10,681 nucleotides of DNA, from positions 1-10,681 of the forward strand of contig QIHH01000253.1 of NCBI GenBank assembly GCA_003230195.1. Reading direction: 5' to 3'. The position numbers and the translations under genes are program-made. Under the pieces are notes generated by a model. That model did not search any database. It was not told where the DNA came from and was given only the letters and a program-made list of their open reading frames with translations. Each line of letters opens with the position of its first letter. Within the stretch, counting starts at the first letter, position 1. Source of the DNA: Gammaproteobacteria bacterium. GTDB taxonomy: Bacteria; Pseudomonadota; Gammaproteobacteria; SZUA-140. Below, piece after piece: positions 1-7,183 of this stretch.

Positions 1-186
1 CATGGTATCGTCCAGTCATGCTCATTAGTGATGGACAAAAAAACGGGCGATTCCAAAGGCTTTGGTTTTATTGAGATGCCCAAAACAGGAGAAGCAAAAA
101 CCGCCATCAAGATGCTCAACGGCAAAGAGATCGATGGCAGCAAGATTCGCGTCAAAAAGGCCGAGCCTAAACCTGACGAAAAATAA
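1..186 (+). CDS. RRM-domain RNA-binding protein, 3' end (partial)
   Basis: The first frame is open from base 1 to a TAA stop and gives the last 61 residues of a small RNA-recognition-motif protein. The RNP1 motif KGFGFIEM is at residues 19-26 of the fragment, preceded by a MDKKTGDSKG loop and followed by an A..AI..LNG.EIDG..I.V.KA stretch. This is the classic second half of an RRM (beta2-beta3-helix2-beta4). The protein ends with a short charged tail (AEPKPDEK), as in the single-RRM proteins of about 80-100 residues found in many proteobacteria and cyanobacteria. Such proteins bind single-stranded RNA and are often cold-linked, but the RNA target here is unknown. The start codon and RNP2 lie outside the window. 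It converges on yehS with 47 bp between the stops. Confidence 0.92.
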   Translation, partial: HGIVQSCSLVMDKKTGDSKGFGFIEMPKTGEAKTAIKMLNGKEIDGSKIRVKKAEPKPDEK

Positions 187-233
187 GCGTCAGTGCACTG
201 AGCCTGAGCCACCAATCCAGTTCAATCCCCAAC

Positions 234-698
234 TCAATCCCTAGAACGATATTTAAGCTCTATCCCCATCAAAAAATTGCGTAGCACCTGACTCTGACAT
301 TCACGATAGTTTTTATGCGACGGCTTGCGGAAAAAAGCACTTAACTCATGCTTACTGATGCGAACATTCGTCAACTCAAAAATGGCGAGTATCTCTTCGG
401 CTGTTAGATTTAAAGCAATTTTCAACTTGCGAAAAACAATATTGTAGTTTAAACGCCGCTCAGGCTCAGGCTGCTTACCTTCCCTCTTGCCACGGCGATC
501 ATTAATCAAACCATTGAGAAAAATAGCCAATTGCTCATCACGACACTTCTGAAATGCAACGTCATCGTCCGCCTTCAGCCAATCACTCACCTGCTCTCGT
601 GTCACCTCATGATCCGCCAATGCAAATATTGCGATCATTTTAGAATCGTTAAAATCAAAGGCATAACGGATTCGACGTAATACATCGTTATTGGTCAC
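234..698 (-). CDS. yehS: YehS-like DUF1456 family protein
   Basis: This 154-residue soluble protein resembles E. coli YehS (about 156 aa). It contains two tandem DUF1456 repeats. Repeat 1 (residues ~3-68) starts NNDVLRRIRYAFDF and ends CRDEQLAIFLNGLI. Repeat 2 (~83-147) starts YNIVFRKLKIALNL and ends CQSQVLRNFLMGIE. The linker holds a KREGKQPEPERRLNYNIV stretch typical of the family. The start is GTG at 698, chosen because AGGA lies 7 nt upstream; an ATG overlapping this region is out of frame and hits a stop at once. The molecular function of the family is not established. It lies 58 bp downstream of the NfeD-like gene on the same strand, so the two may be co-transcribed. Family assignment is confident; function is unknown. 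Confidence 0.9.
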   Translation of the reverse strand: MTNNDVLRRIRYAFDFNDSKMIAIFALADHEVTREQVSDWLKADDDVAFQKCRDEQLAIFLNGLINDRRGKREGKQPEPERRLNYNIVFRKLKIALNLTAEEILAIFELTNVRISKHELSAFFRKPSHKNYRECQSQVLRNFLMGIELKYRSRD

Positions 699-756
699 AA
701 AAACATCCTACTCAAAATTAGCAAACACAGCTTCATTCCCAGATACGGTACAAATT

Positions 757-1254
757 CTAATACTCGTCAGCTCCCTCAGCTGGTTCGACCAGAATCAAGT
801 CACGGTCAATGCCATCAATACCGGTCACACGGACCTTCGATCCAGCCTCGCAATCAGCGCCACGCAAGCGTAACATTGCCCCCTGCATTTCAAGCACACC
901 ATTACCATTGATGATGGCGGTGTCGAGGGTGATGACATGCCCAATTAAGCGCTCAACACGCAAAACCCTTTTGGGTGCCTCATCCTCAACCGCCACACTA
1001 TCTCCCTTATACCTCCCCACAATCAAGGTAGTCAACACCGTACCAACAGAAGCGATCGCAAAAAACACGCCCAATTGATACATCATCGAGAATCTAGGTT
1101 CATACCAGAGAATACCACCCACCACTGTCGAAGCGATTGCCACCCAGGCGGGTTTACTATTGGCAAAATAAAATGCAAACGTACAAGCCAGCAGCGTGAT
1201 CGTCCACCAATGCCACTGCTCCAACAAAAAACCACCCATAACTCCCCCTGCCAT
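757..1254 (-). CDS. NfeD-like membrane protein with C-terminal OB fold
   Basis: This 165-residue protein has three hydrophobic segments (about residues 16-31, 36-50 and 58-80), then a charged linker and a C-terminal beta-rich OB-fold domain (about 101-157). The pattern LIGHVITLDTAIINGNGVL ... RLRGADCEAGSKVRVTGID matches the short NfeD (NfeD1b, YbbK-like) class. These membrane proteins usually partner an SPFH/stomatin-like protein in membrane-domain organisation or quality control. No SPFH gene is adjacent; the downstream neighbour is yehS. The start is uncertain. ATG at 1254 has no good ribosome-binding site, whereas ATG at 1239 (five codons later) is preceded by AGGGGGAG with tight spacing and would give 160 residues. 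A MITE-like element begins only 12 bp upstream of 1254, so the native leader has probably been replaced. Confidence 0.82.
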   Translation of the reverse strand: MAGGVMGGFLLEQWHWWTITLLACTFAFYFANSKPAWVAIASTVVGGILWYEPRFSMMYQLGVFFAIASVGTVLTTLIVGRYKGDSVAVEDEAPKRVLRVERLIGHVITLDTAIINGNGVLEMQGAMLRLRGADCEAGSKVRVTGIDGIDRDLILVEPAEGADEY

Positions 1255-1266
1255 TAATCACTAATG

Positions 1267-1407
1267 TGAGACCTTTGCACGAATCTATTTCCCGCTCCAG
1301 CCGCGTTATAAATAATCTCAAAATAGTCGTTTAATTGGTGTAAGCGCCGTTTTTTCAATCATTTCTGCCTTGCTGGAACGACAACTAGCTCTCGTACAAA
1401 GGCCTCA
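1267..1407. mobile_element. MITE-like element with imperfect terminal inverted repeats (141 bp)
   Basis: The left end TGAGACCTTTGCACGAA (1267-1283) is an imperfect inverted copy of 1391-1407, whose reverse complement is TGAGGCCTTTGTACGAG, with 14 of 17 matches. The interior also pairs across the centre. For example CGCTCCAGC (1293-1301) matches the reverse complement of GCTGGAACG (1373-1381) at 8 of 9 positions. The whole unit is therefore close to one long imperfect hairpin. It encodes no protein. Size and structure fit a non-autonomous MITE or a shrunken insertion sequence. GAGACCTTTGCAC-type ends resemble ends I recall from IS5-like elements, but that attribution is from memory and unverified. 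I could not identify a clear target-site duplication. Confidence 0.75.
1305..1334 (-). promoter_or_regulatory. possible outward promoter inside the MITE, facing the NfeD-like gene
   Basis: Read on the minus strand, the element contains TATAAC (1305-1310, five of six matches to a -10 box). TTAAAC (1329-1334, a weak -35) lies 18 bp upstream. It would start a transcript near 1298 and give a leader of about 45 nt to the NfeD-like start. This is inference: the -35 is poor and the region is AT-rich. Confidence 0.25.
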
Positions 1408-1606
1408 ATTTAACAAACAGCATTAAAAAACTAAGAAGAGCTAGTCTAGCTAGACGCGCCTTTCTTTACCAATAAATTCGCCAAAGCCATCACTGATTCA
1501 CTAAAACCGCAGATAACGAAGATTTTTCTCGCCATTTCCTCTAAAATACGCCTCTATTTTTTCGGTCGGCAACATTATCCCGACCCGCTTTAAGGGTATT
1601 AAAACT
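1408..1606 (+). other. rapA upstream region
   Basis: No gene is visible in these 199 bp. GTCTAGCTAGAC at 1444-1455 is a perfect 12-bp palindrome and could be a protein-binding site. TAAAAT at 1542-1547 is a possible -10 box, but I see no convincing -35. GGTCGG (1564-1569) can pair with CCGACC (1580-1585) around a 10-nt loop, forming a hairpin in the presumed 5' leader just before the ribosome-binding site AAGGG (1592-1596). No role can be assigned from sequence alone. Confidence 0.4.
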
Positions 1607-4576
1607 GTGCAAGATTTTCTTCCCGGCCAACGCTGGATTAGTAACGCTGAAATTCAAATGGGACTCGGTACCGTTCTCAGTTGCGAACATAGAACGGTTA
1701 CCATCGTGTTCATGGCCACAGGTGAAACACGTACTTACGCTAAATTGACTGCGCCGCTCACCCGCGTGGTCTTTTCACTCGGTGACAAAATAAAAGCGCA
1801 TGACGGCTGGACACTCAACGTATCACATGTTGAAGAACAGGATGGTTTGATCCGCTACCACGGCACAGATGAGGAAGGCAATACGCGCGAACTCCCTGAA
1901 GGCGGGCTGGATAATTTCATCAAACTCAACCGCCCTACCGAGCGTCTCTTTAGCGGACAGATCGATAAAAACAAATGGTTTGAGCTACGCCAGCAGAGCC
2001 ATGTGCATGCCAACCGCCAGGCACGTGGTGAACTGCTGGGGCTAACGGGGGTACGCACCAGCCTGATCCCTCATCAGCTTTACATCGCCAATGAAGTGGC
2101 CAACCGCTACGCCCCTCGGGTATTGCTTGCCGATGAAGTCGGTTTAGGTAAAACCATCGAAGCGGGCATGATCATCCACCAACAGCTACTCACCGAACGC
2201 GCTAAACGCGTCTTGATTGTTGTACCTGAGAGCCTGATCCATCAGTGGCTAGTCGAAATGCTGCGTCGTTTCAACCTCCACTTTAGTATCTTCGATGAAG
2301 CACGCTGTCAGGCAATTGCCGGTTTCCATTCTGAAGATGAAGCACACCTTGATGCTGAAATCGAAGACCCGATGAGCACTGATGAAAATATCGATACTAA
2401 TCCATTTAATAGTGAACAGTTAATACTCTGCAGTCTTGAATTCCTTGTCAAGCAACCTGACCACTTCCAGCAAGCACTCGCTGCCGAATGGGATCTACTG
2501 GTAGTCGATGAGGCCCATCACCTGGAATGGAGTCCGCAGCAATCGAGCCTCGAGTATCAATACATCGAACAGCTAGCCACCATCACCAAAGGCGTGCTAC
2601 TACTAACGGCTACCCCGGAACAGCTTGGCAAAGCGAGTCACTTTGCGCGCCTGCGCCTGCTTGACCCAGATCGTTTTCCTGAACTCGAACGCTTCATCAA
2701 TGAAGAGCAACATTACGCACCGATTGCAGATGCGGTCTCTGAACTGCTGAGTGACGCACCATTAAGCGACAACACCCGTACCACCCTCGAAGGGACTCTC
2801 TCCGAAGGCGATAACCAGGCACTACTCGATAAACTGAGCCAACTAGCAAACGCTAATTCTGATGATGAAAGTGCAGTCAGGAATGAACTCACCGAACATC
2901 TGCTCGACCGCCACGGCACCGGGCGCGTCCTGTTCCGTAATACGCGCGCAGCGATCAAAGGTTTTCCCGAACGCCAGGTCACTGGCTATCCGCTACCTCA
3001 ACCAGCCGCCTACAGCGACTGTCTGCTAGAGCTGATGCTCGACCAGGCTGTTGAGACACGCCAGCTACTCTGCCCGGAACTCGCCTACCAGAGCATGGCG
3101 ACTGGGCAAAACTGGGCGACGCTTGACCCGCGCGTCGAATGGTTGAGTGCAAAACTAAAGGAACTGAAACCCGCCAAGGTGCTGGTGATCGCTGCTGATG
3201 CCGGTACCGCAATGGATCTTGCCGATGCACTGCGTAAAAAAGATGGCGTCTACCCCGCACTATTCCACGAACATCTCTCTATCGTTGAACGTGATCGTGC
3301 CGCCGCTTACTTCTCAGACCCAGAATATGGCAGCCCCGTTTTAATCTGCTCAGAGATAGGCAGTGAGGGGCGCAACTTTCAATTTGCCCACCATCTAGTG
3401 CTGTTTGATCTGCCACTCAATCCAGACCTGCTAGAACAGCGTATCGGGCGACTTGACCGTATTGGTCAACAAAACACCATCAAAATCCACGTACCATTCA
3501 TGGAAAAAACAGCGCAGGAAGTGATGTTTCGCTGGTACCAGGAAGGGCTAAACGCCTTTGAACAGAGCTGTCCGGCGAGCCACAATGTTTTCACTAAACT
3601 GATGCCAACACTGATTGAAACACTTTACCAGGTCGATCTAGATGATGAAAATAATAACGACCTGACCGCTTTGATCGGCACCACACAGAAGATCCACACC
3701 GAGCTAAACGATGCACTGCAAAACGGTCGTGACCAGTTGCTTGAATACAACTCATGCCGCCCGCTCATCGCAAATCAACTCAAGGCAACCGCAAGTGAAA
3801 ATGAAAATAGCGAGCTGCTGGCCGACTATCTCTCGCGTGTGTTTGATTGTTACGGCATCGATAGCGAGCACCATAGCGATGCGTGCCAGATCATCCGTCC
3901 CGGCGACCACATGCAAAACAGCAGTTTTCCCGGCCTGCATAGCGAAGGGATGACCATCACTTACGAACGTGATACCGCACTCACCAATGAAGATGTTCAC
4001 TACATCACCTGGGAGCACCCACTCACTACTGGCGCATTAGAGATGCTGCTTAGTAACGAACAGGGCAACACGGCCATTGCTGCAATCAAACACCCGTCGA
4101 TTAATGCTGGCACATTATTACTAGAGTGTCTTTTTATTCTGGAGAGTAGCGGCAATAACGCGCTGCAATCAAACCGTTATCTGCCGCCAACCTTGATCCG
4201 GGTAATGATCGACCCTAAAGGACGCGACTACAGTAACCAACTCTCAAGTGAAGAGTTACAGAAAATACGCGCCAAGGTCGATCGCGAAACAACGCATAAA
4301 ATCATCAGCGCCTTTGGTAAAAAACTACGCGAGATGGTACCACTTGCCGAACAGCAAGCCGAAAAACTAGCACCTGCTTTTTTGCAGGAAGCGCAATTAC
4401 GCTCACAAACCATGCTCAACAGAGAGATCAATCGTCTAAAAGCATTGCAAAAGATAAATCCTAATGTACGTGATGATGAAGTGTTATTTTTTGAAAATCA
4501 GTTGAGTGCATTAACACTGGCGCTGAAAAGTGCGCATCTGCGACTTGATGCCGTGCGCGTCATCATTAGTACCTAG
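1607..4576 (+). CDS. rapA: RapA, RNA polymerase-associated SWI/SNF-type ATPase
   Basis: This is the 989-residue homologue of E. coli RapA (968 aa), which binds core RNA polymerase and uses ATP hydrolysis to recycle stalled or post-termination enzyme. The N-terminal region (~1-110) opens with GQRWIS and GLGTV, as in the Tudor/KOW-like domains of the family. Helicase lobe 1 has motif I DEVGLGKT (176-183), DEAH (301-304) and TAT (334-336). Lobe 2 has FRNTR, FHE.LS..ERDRAAA, SEIGSEGRNFQ (582-592) and QRIGRLDRIGQ (611-621). The family C-terminal domain follows and ends LRLDAVRVI. All core motifs are intact. GTG at 1607 is chosen because AAGGG lies 10 nt upstream and the reading matches the RapA N-terminus. 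An acidic insertion of about 22 residues relative to E. coli sits near 236-262. The gene is bracketed by two different MITE-like elements. Confidence 0.97.
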   Translation: MQDFLPGQRWISNAEIQMGLGTVLSCEHRTVTIVFMATGETRTYAKLTAPLTRVVFSLGDKIKAHDGWTLNVSHVEEQDGLIRYHGTDEEGNTRELPEGGLDNFIKLNRPTERLFSGQIDKNKWFELRQQSHVHANRQARGELLGLTGVRTSLIPHQLYIANEVANRYAPRVLLADEVGLGKTIEAGMIIHQQLLTERAKRVLIVVPESLIHQWLVEMLRRFNLHFSIFDEARCQAIAGFHSEDEAHLDAEIEDPMSTDENIDTNPFNSEQLILCSLEFLVKQPDHFQQALAAEWDLLVVDEAHHLEWSPQQSSLEYQYIEQLATITKGVLLLTATPEQLGKASHFARLRLLDPDRFPELERFINEEQHYAPIADAVSELLSDAPLSDNTRTTLEGTLSEGDNQALLDKLSQLANANSDDESAVRNELTEHLLDRHGTGRVLFRNTRAAIKGFPERQVTGYPLPQPAAYSDCLLELMLDQAVETRQLLCPELAYQSMATGQNWATLDPRVEWLSAKLKELKPAKVLVIAADAGTAMDLADALRKKDGVYPALFHEHLSIVERDRAAAYFSDPEYGSPVLICSEIGSEGRNFQFAHHLVLFDLPLNPDLLEQRIGRLDRIGQQNTIKIHVPFMEKTAQEVMFRWYQEGLNAFEQSCPASHNVFTKLMPTLIETLYQVDLDDENNNDLTALIGTTQKIHTELNDALQNGRDQLLEYNSCRPLIANQLKATASENENSELLADYLSRVFDCYGIDSEHHSDACQIIRPGDHMQNSSFPGLHSEGMTITYERDTALTNEDVHYITWEHPLTTGALEMLLSNEQGNTAIAAIKHPSINAGTLLLECLFILESSGNNALQSNRYLPPTLIRVMIDPKGRDYSNQLSSEELQKIRAKVDRETTHKIISAFGKKLREMVPLAEQQAEKLAPAFLQEAQLRSQTMLNREINRLKALQKINPNVRDDEVLFFENQLSALTLALKSAHLRLDAVRVIIST

Positions 4577-4585
4577 GTTAATTAA

Positions 4586-4762
4586 GGGCACCTCTATTAA
4601 TTCATGAACGCGCAGCTTAAATTCCAAATCCGCTCCATCAGCGTTGTCAATCTTGGCAATAGTCCTGCTACGGTGTGCCCCTTGGGTATTACCTGCTATT
4701 GACGCCTTGATGTAACAAATTTTGAATTCAATCTGCCACGCCCAGAATTAATAGAGGTGCCC
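4586..4762. mobile_element. MITE with perfect 18-bp terminal inverted repeats and TTAA flanks (177 bp)
   Basis: The left end GGGCACCTCTATTAATTC (4586-4603) is repeated perfectly in inverse orientation at 4745-4762. Identical TTAA tetramers flank it at 4582-4585 and 4763-4766. These can be read as a target duplication of TTAA, or as TA with one extra base added to each terminal repeat. The inner arms also pair: within the 29 bases beginning eight bases inside each terminal repeat, 22 match the opposite arm, with shared AATTC, AAAT and CATCA blocks. The whole element could fold as one long hairpin. There is no coding capacity. The ends resemble those I recall from IS5-family elements, from memory only. 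The element lies 9 bp after the rapA stop and 66 bp before yaeQ. It could end or stabilise rapA transcripts and separate yaeQ from rapA. Confidence 0.88.
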
Positions 4763-4828
4763 TTAAGAATAACTAGCTTTACAGCCTACTATGATCATCA
4801 CTCACCAATAAATACTCACAGGAAACCC

Positions 4829-5329
4829 ATGGCACTTAAGGCAACCATCTTCAAGCTTGATCTGCAAGTTGATAACATCGATCAACACTATTACCAAGCA
4901 CACCAACTCACCATTGCACGCCACCCCTCTGAGAATAATGAGCGCATGCTCTATCGTATTATTGCGTTCGCACTGAATGCACATCCAGAACCAGACCTAT
5001 GGCGCCATGCTGACAATGGTGAAATTGAGCAGTGGATTGAACTTGGCCATCCCGATGAAAAGCGTCTGCGCAAAGCGTGCGGCCGCGCGCAGCAGGTACT
5101 GGTTTATAGCTATCAACAGCGCAGCGGGGAAATCTGGTGGCAACAGCTTTCAGCACGCACCAGAAATAGCGACAACCTGACCGTGGCACAGATCATCATC
5201 AATAATAGCAATATCATCGACAAACTCATCTCCAGACAGATGCAACTCAATTGCACCATTCAAGATGGCACCATCTGGCTAACGGATGGTACAGAGACTC
5301 TTGAAATGACCACTCAATCTTTCCAGTAA
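4829..5329 (+). CDS. yaeQ: YaeQ family protein
   Basis: This 166-residue cytoplasmic protein starts MALKATIFKLDLQV, the YaeQ family N-terminus. It carries the family blocks ARHPSENNERMLYRIIAFAL (29-48 of this start), WIELGHPDEKRLRKACGRA, a Y..R...IWWQQ stretch and a C-terminal CTIQDGTIWLTDG. E. coli YaeQ is about 181 aa; the missing residues fall between the ARHPSE block and WIELG, so the loop is shorter here. Structures of the family show a PD-(D/E)XK nuclease-like fold. E. coli yaeQ was described as a multicopy suppressor of rfaH defects, but its biochemical function is unproven. ATG at 4829 is preceded by AGGA at 5-nt spacing and matches the family start. An in-frame GTG at 4757 lies in the MITE terminal repeat and is not a credible start. 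Confidence 0.93.
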   Translation: MALKATIFKLDLQVDNIDQHYYQAHQLTIARHPSENNERMLYRIIAFALNAHPEPDLWRHADNGEIEQWIELGHPDEKRLRKACGRAQQVLVYSYQQRSGEIWWQQLSARTRNSDNLTVAQIIINNSNIIDKLISRQMQLNCTIQDGTIWLTDGTETLEMTTQSFQ

Positions 5330-5385
5330 TTGCAAGCACACTGGCATAAAATCAGCGACAGTTTACTACTGATACCTTAGCACCA

Positions 5386-6690
5386 TTAAAATCCATCTAG
5401 CCGTAATACAGAGCTGATCTTTTCTATCCACTCATCTGGCACATCAGCTTCTGCTGCAAATCCCCACCACTGCGCTACCACCAACCTTACCTCATTCAAA
5501 ATCGCTTCTGCTCGGCCACGCTTCATCGAAGCAACCGCGGCACACGCCTTGAAATCATCCAGCATAAAGCCGTCTCGCTTGCCATTCAAACTCATCTGAT
5601 GGCTCGCTGTCCAGCTGCCCAAAACATTAAAATTATAGGTCATATCAAAAGCAGGAGAGAGCGACCAACACCCTGCTTTATTCATTAAAAAGGCGATATT
5701 TTTGACATGATCGTCCTGGTTGCGGGCAACAATATTAAATACCATACGCCGAAATTGTTCTTCGATACTATTCATTGGCATTTCTAACTGACGCATCACC
5801 AATAGCGCCTGCTCGTAACTATATGCACCCGCAAGATTGAAATCATAATGGGCCAGCGCCCCCAATGACTGCATATGCAACTTTTCACCATTCTGTAGAC
5901 GATCAAAACGGCGAGTCATAAAATGGCGTCTACCATTTTCTTCAAATAGACGGCACTCACTGATTTCAATACCACACGCCTTTGCCATATTGTAATAGGC
6001 AAATTCAATCGCACCATACCCCTGCGGGTCTTCGAATTCCCTGTCACGATTACCACTTACCCCATCAAACTTAATCAGCCATGGTTCAAAGCCCGCTTCC
6101 GCTGGTAACTGTCCAGAACGCACTTCGTTTGTGGTACGATTCCAGCTAATCACCGCCTTCGCTCGTGCGCCACCTGCAGAGGTACCGACACTTAAAATAT
6201 CGCTTAATGCCTCTTCTTTGCTTTCATCATTAAAAGAGACACTCAAATCACCACGATGCGAAAGCACACTAGAGGCCAGCGCAACTAGCTGATCAATCTC
6301 AATATGGTTTGCCTTGCGCACCTTCGGCCCTGGTGTGGGTGAAAACTCCAACGCACCCATCCCTCGTGCGCCGGTGTAACAGAGTCGTTCAAGCGCATTA
6401 AACGACGCTGCGTCTCGCCCCTGCGTCGCCAGCCATGCATCAATCAATGCATTACCAAATTTGTCCGGTAGCGAATCTGCTAACAATCCCGGTAACCCAT
6501 AGAAGGTCTGAGTTAATAGTGCAGGAAAGGTATAAACACGATTAGACAGTGGCATCATCAACGGTGAAACTTCGATACCACTGCGCGCAAAGGCAGCGTC
6601 ATATTCAAATGCGGCCACCTCATGACCTTCATCCAACGAAACCGCACCAATAGTACGTCCCCACAGTTGAACCTCAGCAACACTGCTCAT
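5386..6690 (-). CDS. hipA: HipA-family serine/threonine kinase toxin
   Basis: This 434-residue protein is a full-length HipA (E. coli HipA 440 aa). The N-terminal subdomain (~1-125) holds LLADSLPDKFGN (69-80), typical of HipA_N. The kinase has a Gly-rich P-loop SAGGARAK (171-178), in which Ser171 aligns with the autophosphorylation site Ser150 of E. coli HipA. The ATP lysine is K207 in LIKFDG. The catalytic motif is NQDDHVKN (324-331), with D326 as proton acceptor, and the metal-binding D349 is in PAFDM. All key residues are present, so an active kinase is likely. E. coli HipA phosphorylates glutamyl-tRNA synthetase and induces dormancy; the target here is unknown. The ATG at 6690 overlaps the hipB stop (ATGA), implying translational coupling. 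It converges on yaeQ with 56 bp between stops. Confidence 0.94.
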   Translation of the reverse strand: MSSVAEVQLWGRTIGAVSLDEGHEVAAFEYDAAFARSGIEVSPLMMPLSNRVYTFPALLTQTFYGLPGLLADSLPDKFGNALIDAWLATQGRDAASFNALERLCYTGARGMGALEFSPTPGPKVRKANHIEIDQLVALASSVLSHRGDLSVSFNDESKEEALSDILSVGTSAGGARAKAVISWNRTTNEVRSGQLPAEAGFEPWLIKFDGVSGNRDREFEDPQGYGAIEFAYYNMAKACGIEISECRLFEENGRRHFMTRRFDRLQNGEKLHMQSLGALAHYDFNLAGAYSYEQALLVMRQLEMPMNSIEEQFRRMVFNIVARNQDDHVKNIAFLMNKAGCWSLSPAFDMTYNFNVLGSWTASHQMSLNGKRDGFMLDDFKACAAVASMKRGRAEAILNEVRLVVAQWWGFAAEADVPDEWIEKISSVLRLDGF

Positions 6691-7055
6691 GTATCATCAT
6701 CCCACTGCCATGCCTGAGGCTCTTTGATTTGATTAGCAGATGCATCAACATCACGAGGTTTCGATGCACGCTGTCGTACTTTCCCTTTGTGCTTCAGTAA
6801 TTCCATTGGTCGCGACGGCATCGCTGGCACCAAAATATCAAGCGTATCAACAAGCTCTAGCACACGAAAGATACGAATCAAATTCAGCAGTTGAGCCGAT
6901 GCCCCCGCCTCAATTCGTTCTAGCGTGCGCTTACCGATGCCCGCCTGCTCAGCGACCTCTGCCTGTGTCAGCTGTAATTCCAACCGACGCCGCGCAATTC
7001 GACTACCGATCTCAGTAAGGATGACTTCATCTGCCAGTAATGTAGATATCTTCAC
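6687..7055 (-). CDS. hipB: HipB-family XRE antitoxin and operon repressor
   Basis: This 122-residue protein contains a Cro/C1-type (XRE) helix-turn-helix at about 13-73. The recognition core runs from TQAEVAEQAGIG (30-41) to KRTLERIEAG (42-51), followed by an LLNLIRIFRVLELVDTLDIL dimerisation-type segment. It is longer than E. coli HipB (88 aa). The extra C-terminal tail (~75-122) is rich in K, R, Q and D and ends near QAWQWDDDT. It may be flexible and touch HipA or be a degradation signal, but that is inference. The start is GTG at 7055 with AGG 5 nt upstream; an overlapping ATG is out of frame and stops immediately. HipB is expected to neutralise HipA and, with it, repress the operon through the palindromes just upstream. 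Confidence 0.9.
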   Translation of the reverse strand: MKISTLLADEVILTEIGSRIARRRLELQLTQAEVAEQAGIGKRTLERIEAGASAQLLNLIRIFRVLELVDTLDILVPAMPSRPMELLKHKGKVRQRASKPRDVDASANQIKEPQAWQWDDDT

Positions 7056-7097
7056 ATTCGCCTAACTTGACGACTAATCGTCGAAAAATGAAATATT

Positions 7098-7113
7098 TCG
7101 CTATAATTAACGA
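7098..7113. promoter_or_regulatory. candidate HipB operator O1
   Basis: TCGC-TATAATTA-ACGA is a 4-N8-4 inverted repeat with one arm mismatch. It lies immediately downstream of the -10 box and covers the predicted start site. E. coli HipB operators (TATCC-N8-GGATA) share the eight-base spacer, which suggests the same mode of repressor binding. Confidence 0.55.
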
Positions 7114-7142
7114 CTTATAACATCCATTTAGCCTATTGGCAA
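7114..7142 (-). promoter_or_regulatory. sigma70-type promoter of hipBA
   Basis: On the minus strand, TTGCCA (7137-7142, five of six to TTGACA) is followed by exactly 17 bp and then TATAAG (7114-7119, five of six to TATAAT). Transcription would start near 7107, giving a leader of about 50 nt to the hipB GTG. This is the best promoter match in the region. It is closely flanked by two candidate HipB operators. Confidence 0.7.
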
Positions 7143-7143
7143 G

Positions 7144-7159
7144 TCGGCTTATTTTGCGA
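7144..7159. promoter_or_regulatory. candidate HipB operator O2
   Basis: TCGG-CTTATTTT-GCGA is a 4-N8-4 inverted repeat with one arm mismatch. It begins one base upstream of the -35 box of the hipBA promoter. O1 and O2 together bracket the promoter. Confidence 0.45.
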
Positions 7160-7183
7160 GTTATTGAGCTTAAATGAAATATT

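Noticed and set aside
190..201. 12-bp palindrome TCAGTGCACTGA between the RRM gene and yehS as a terminator
   Set aside because: It has no loop of useful size and no following T-run. It may be part of a transcript end, but nothing supports calling a terminator.
2979..3260. Minus-strand ORF of 93 codons inside rapA
   Set aside because: It is a shadow of the rapA reading frame, with no ribosome-binding site or recognisable domain.
4757..4828. N-terminal extension of YaeQ from a GTG start
   Set aside because: The GTG lies inside the MITE terminal repeat, the added 24 residues match nothing in YaeQ, and ATG 4829 has a proper ribosome-binding site and the family N-terminus.
5351..5373. ATCAG...CTGAT hairpin between yaeQ and hipA as a bidirectional terminator
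   Set aside because: The stem is only 5 bp, AT-containing, with a 13-nt loop and no T-run.
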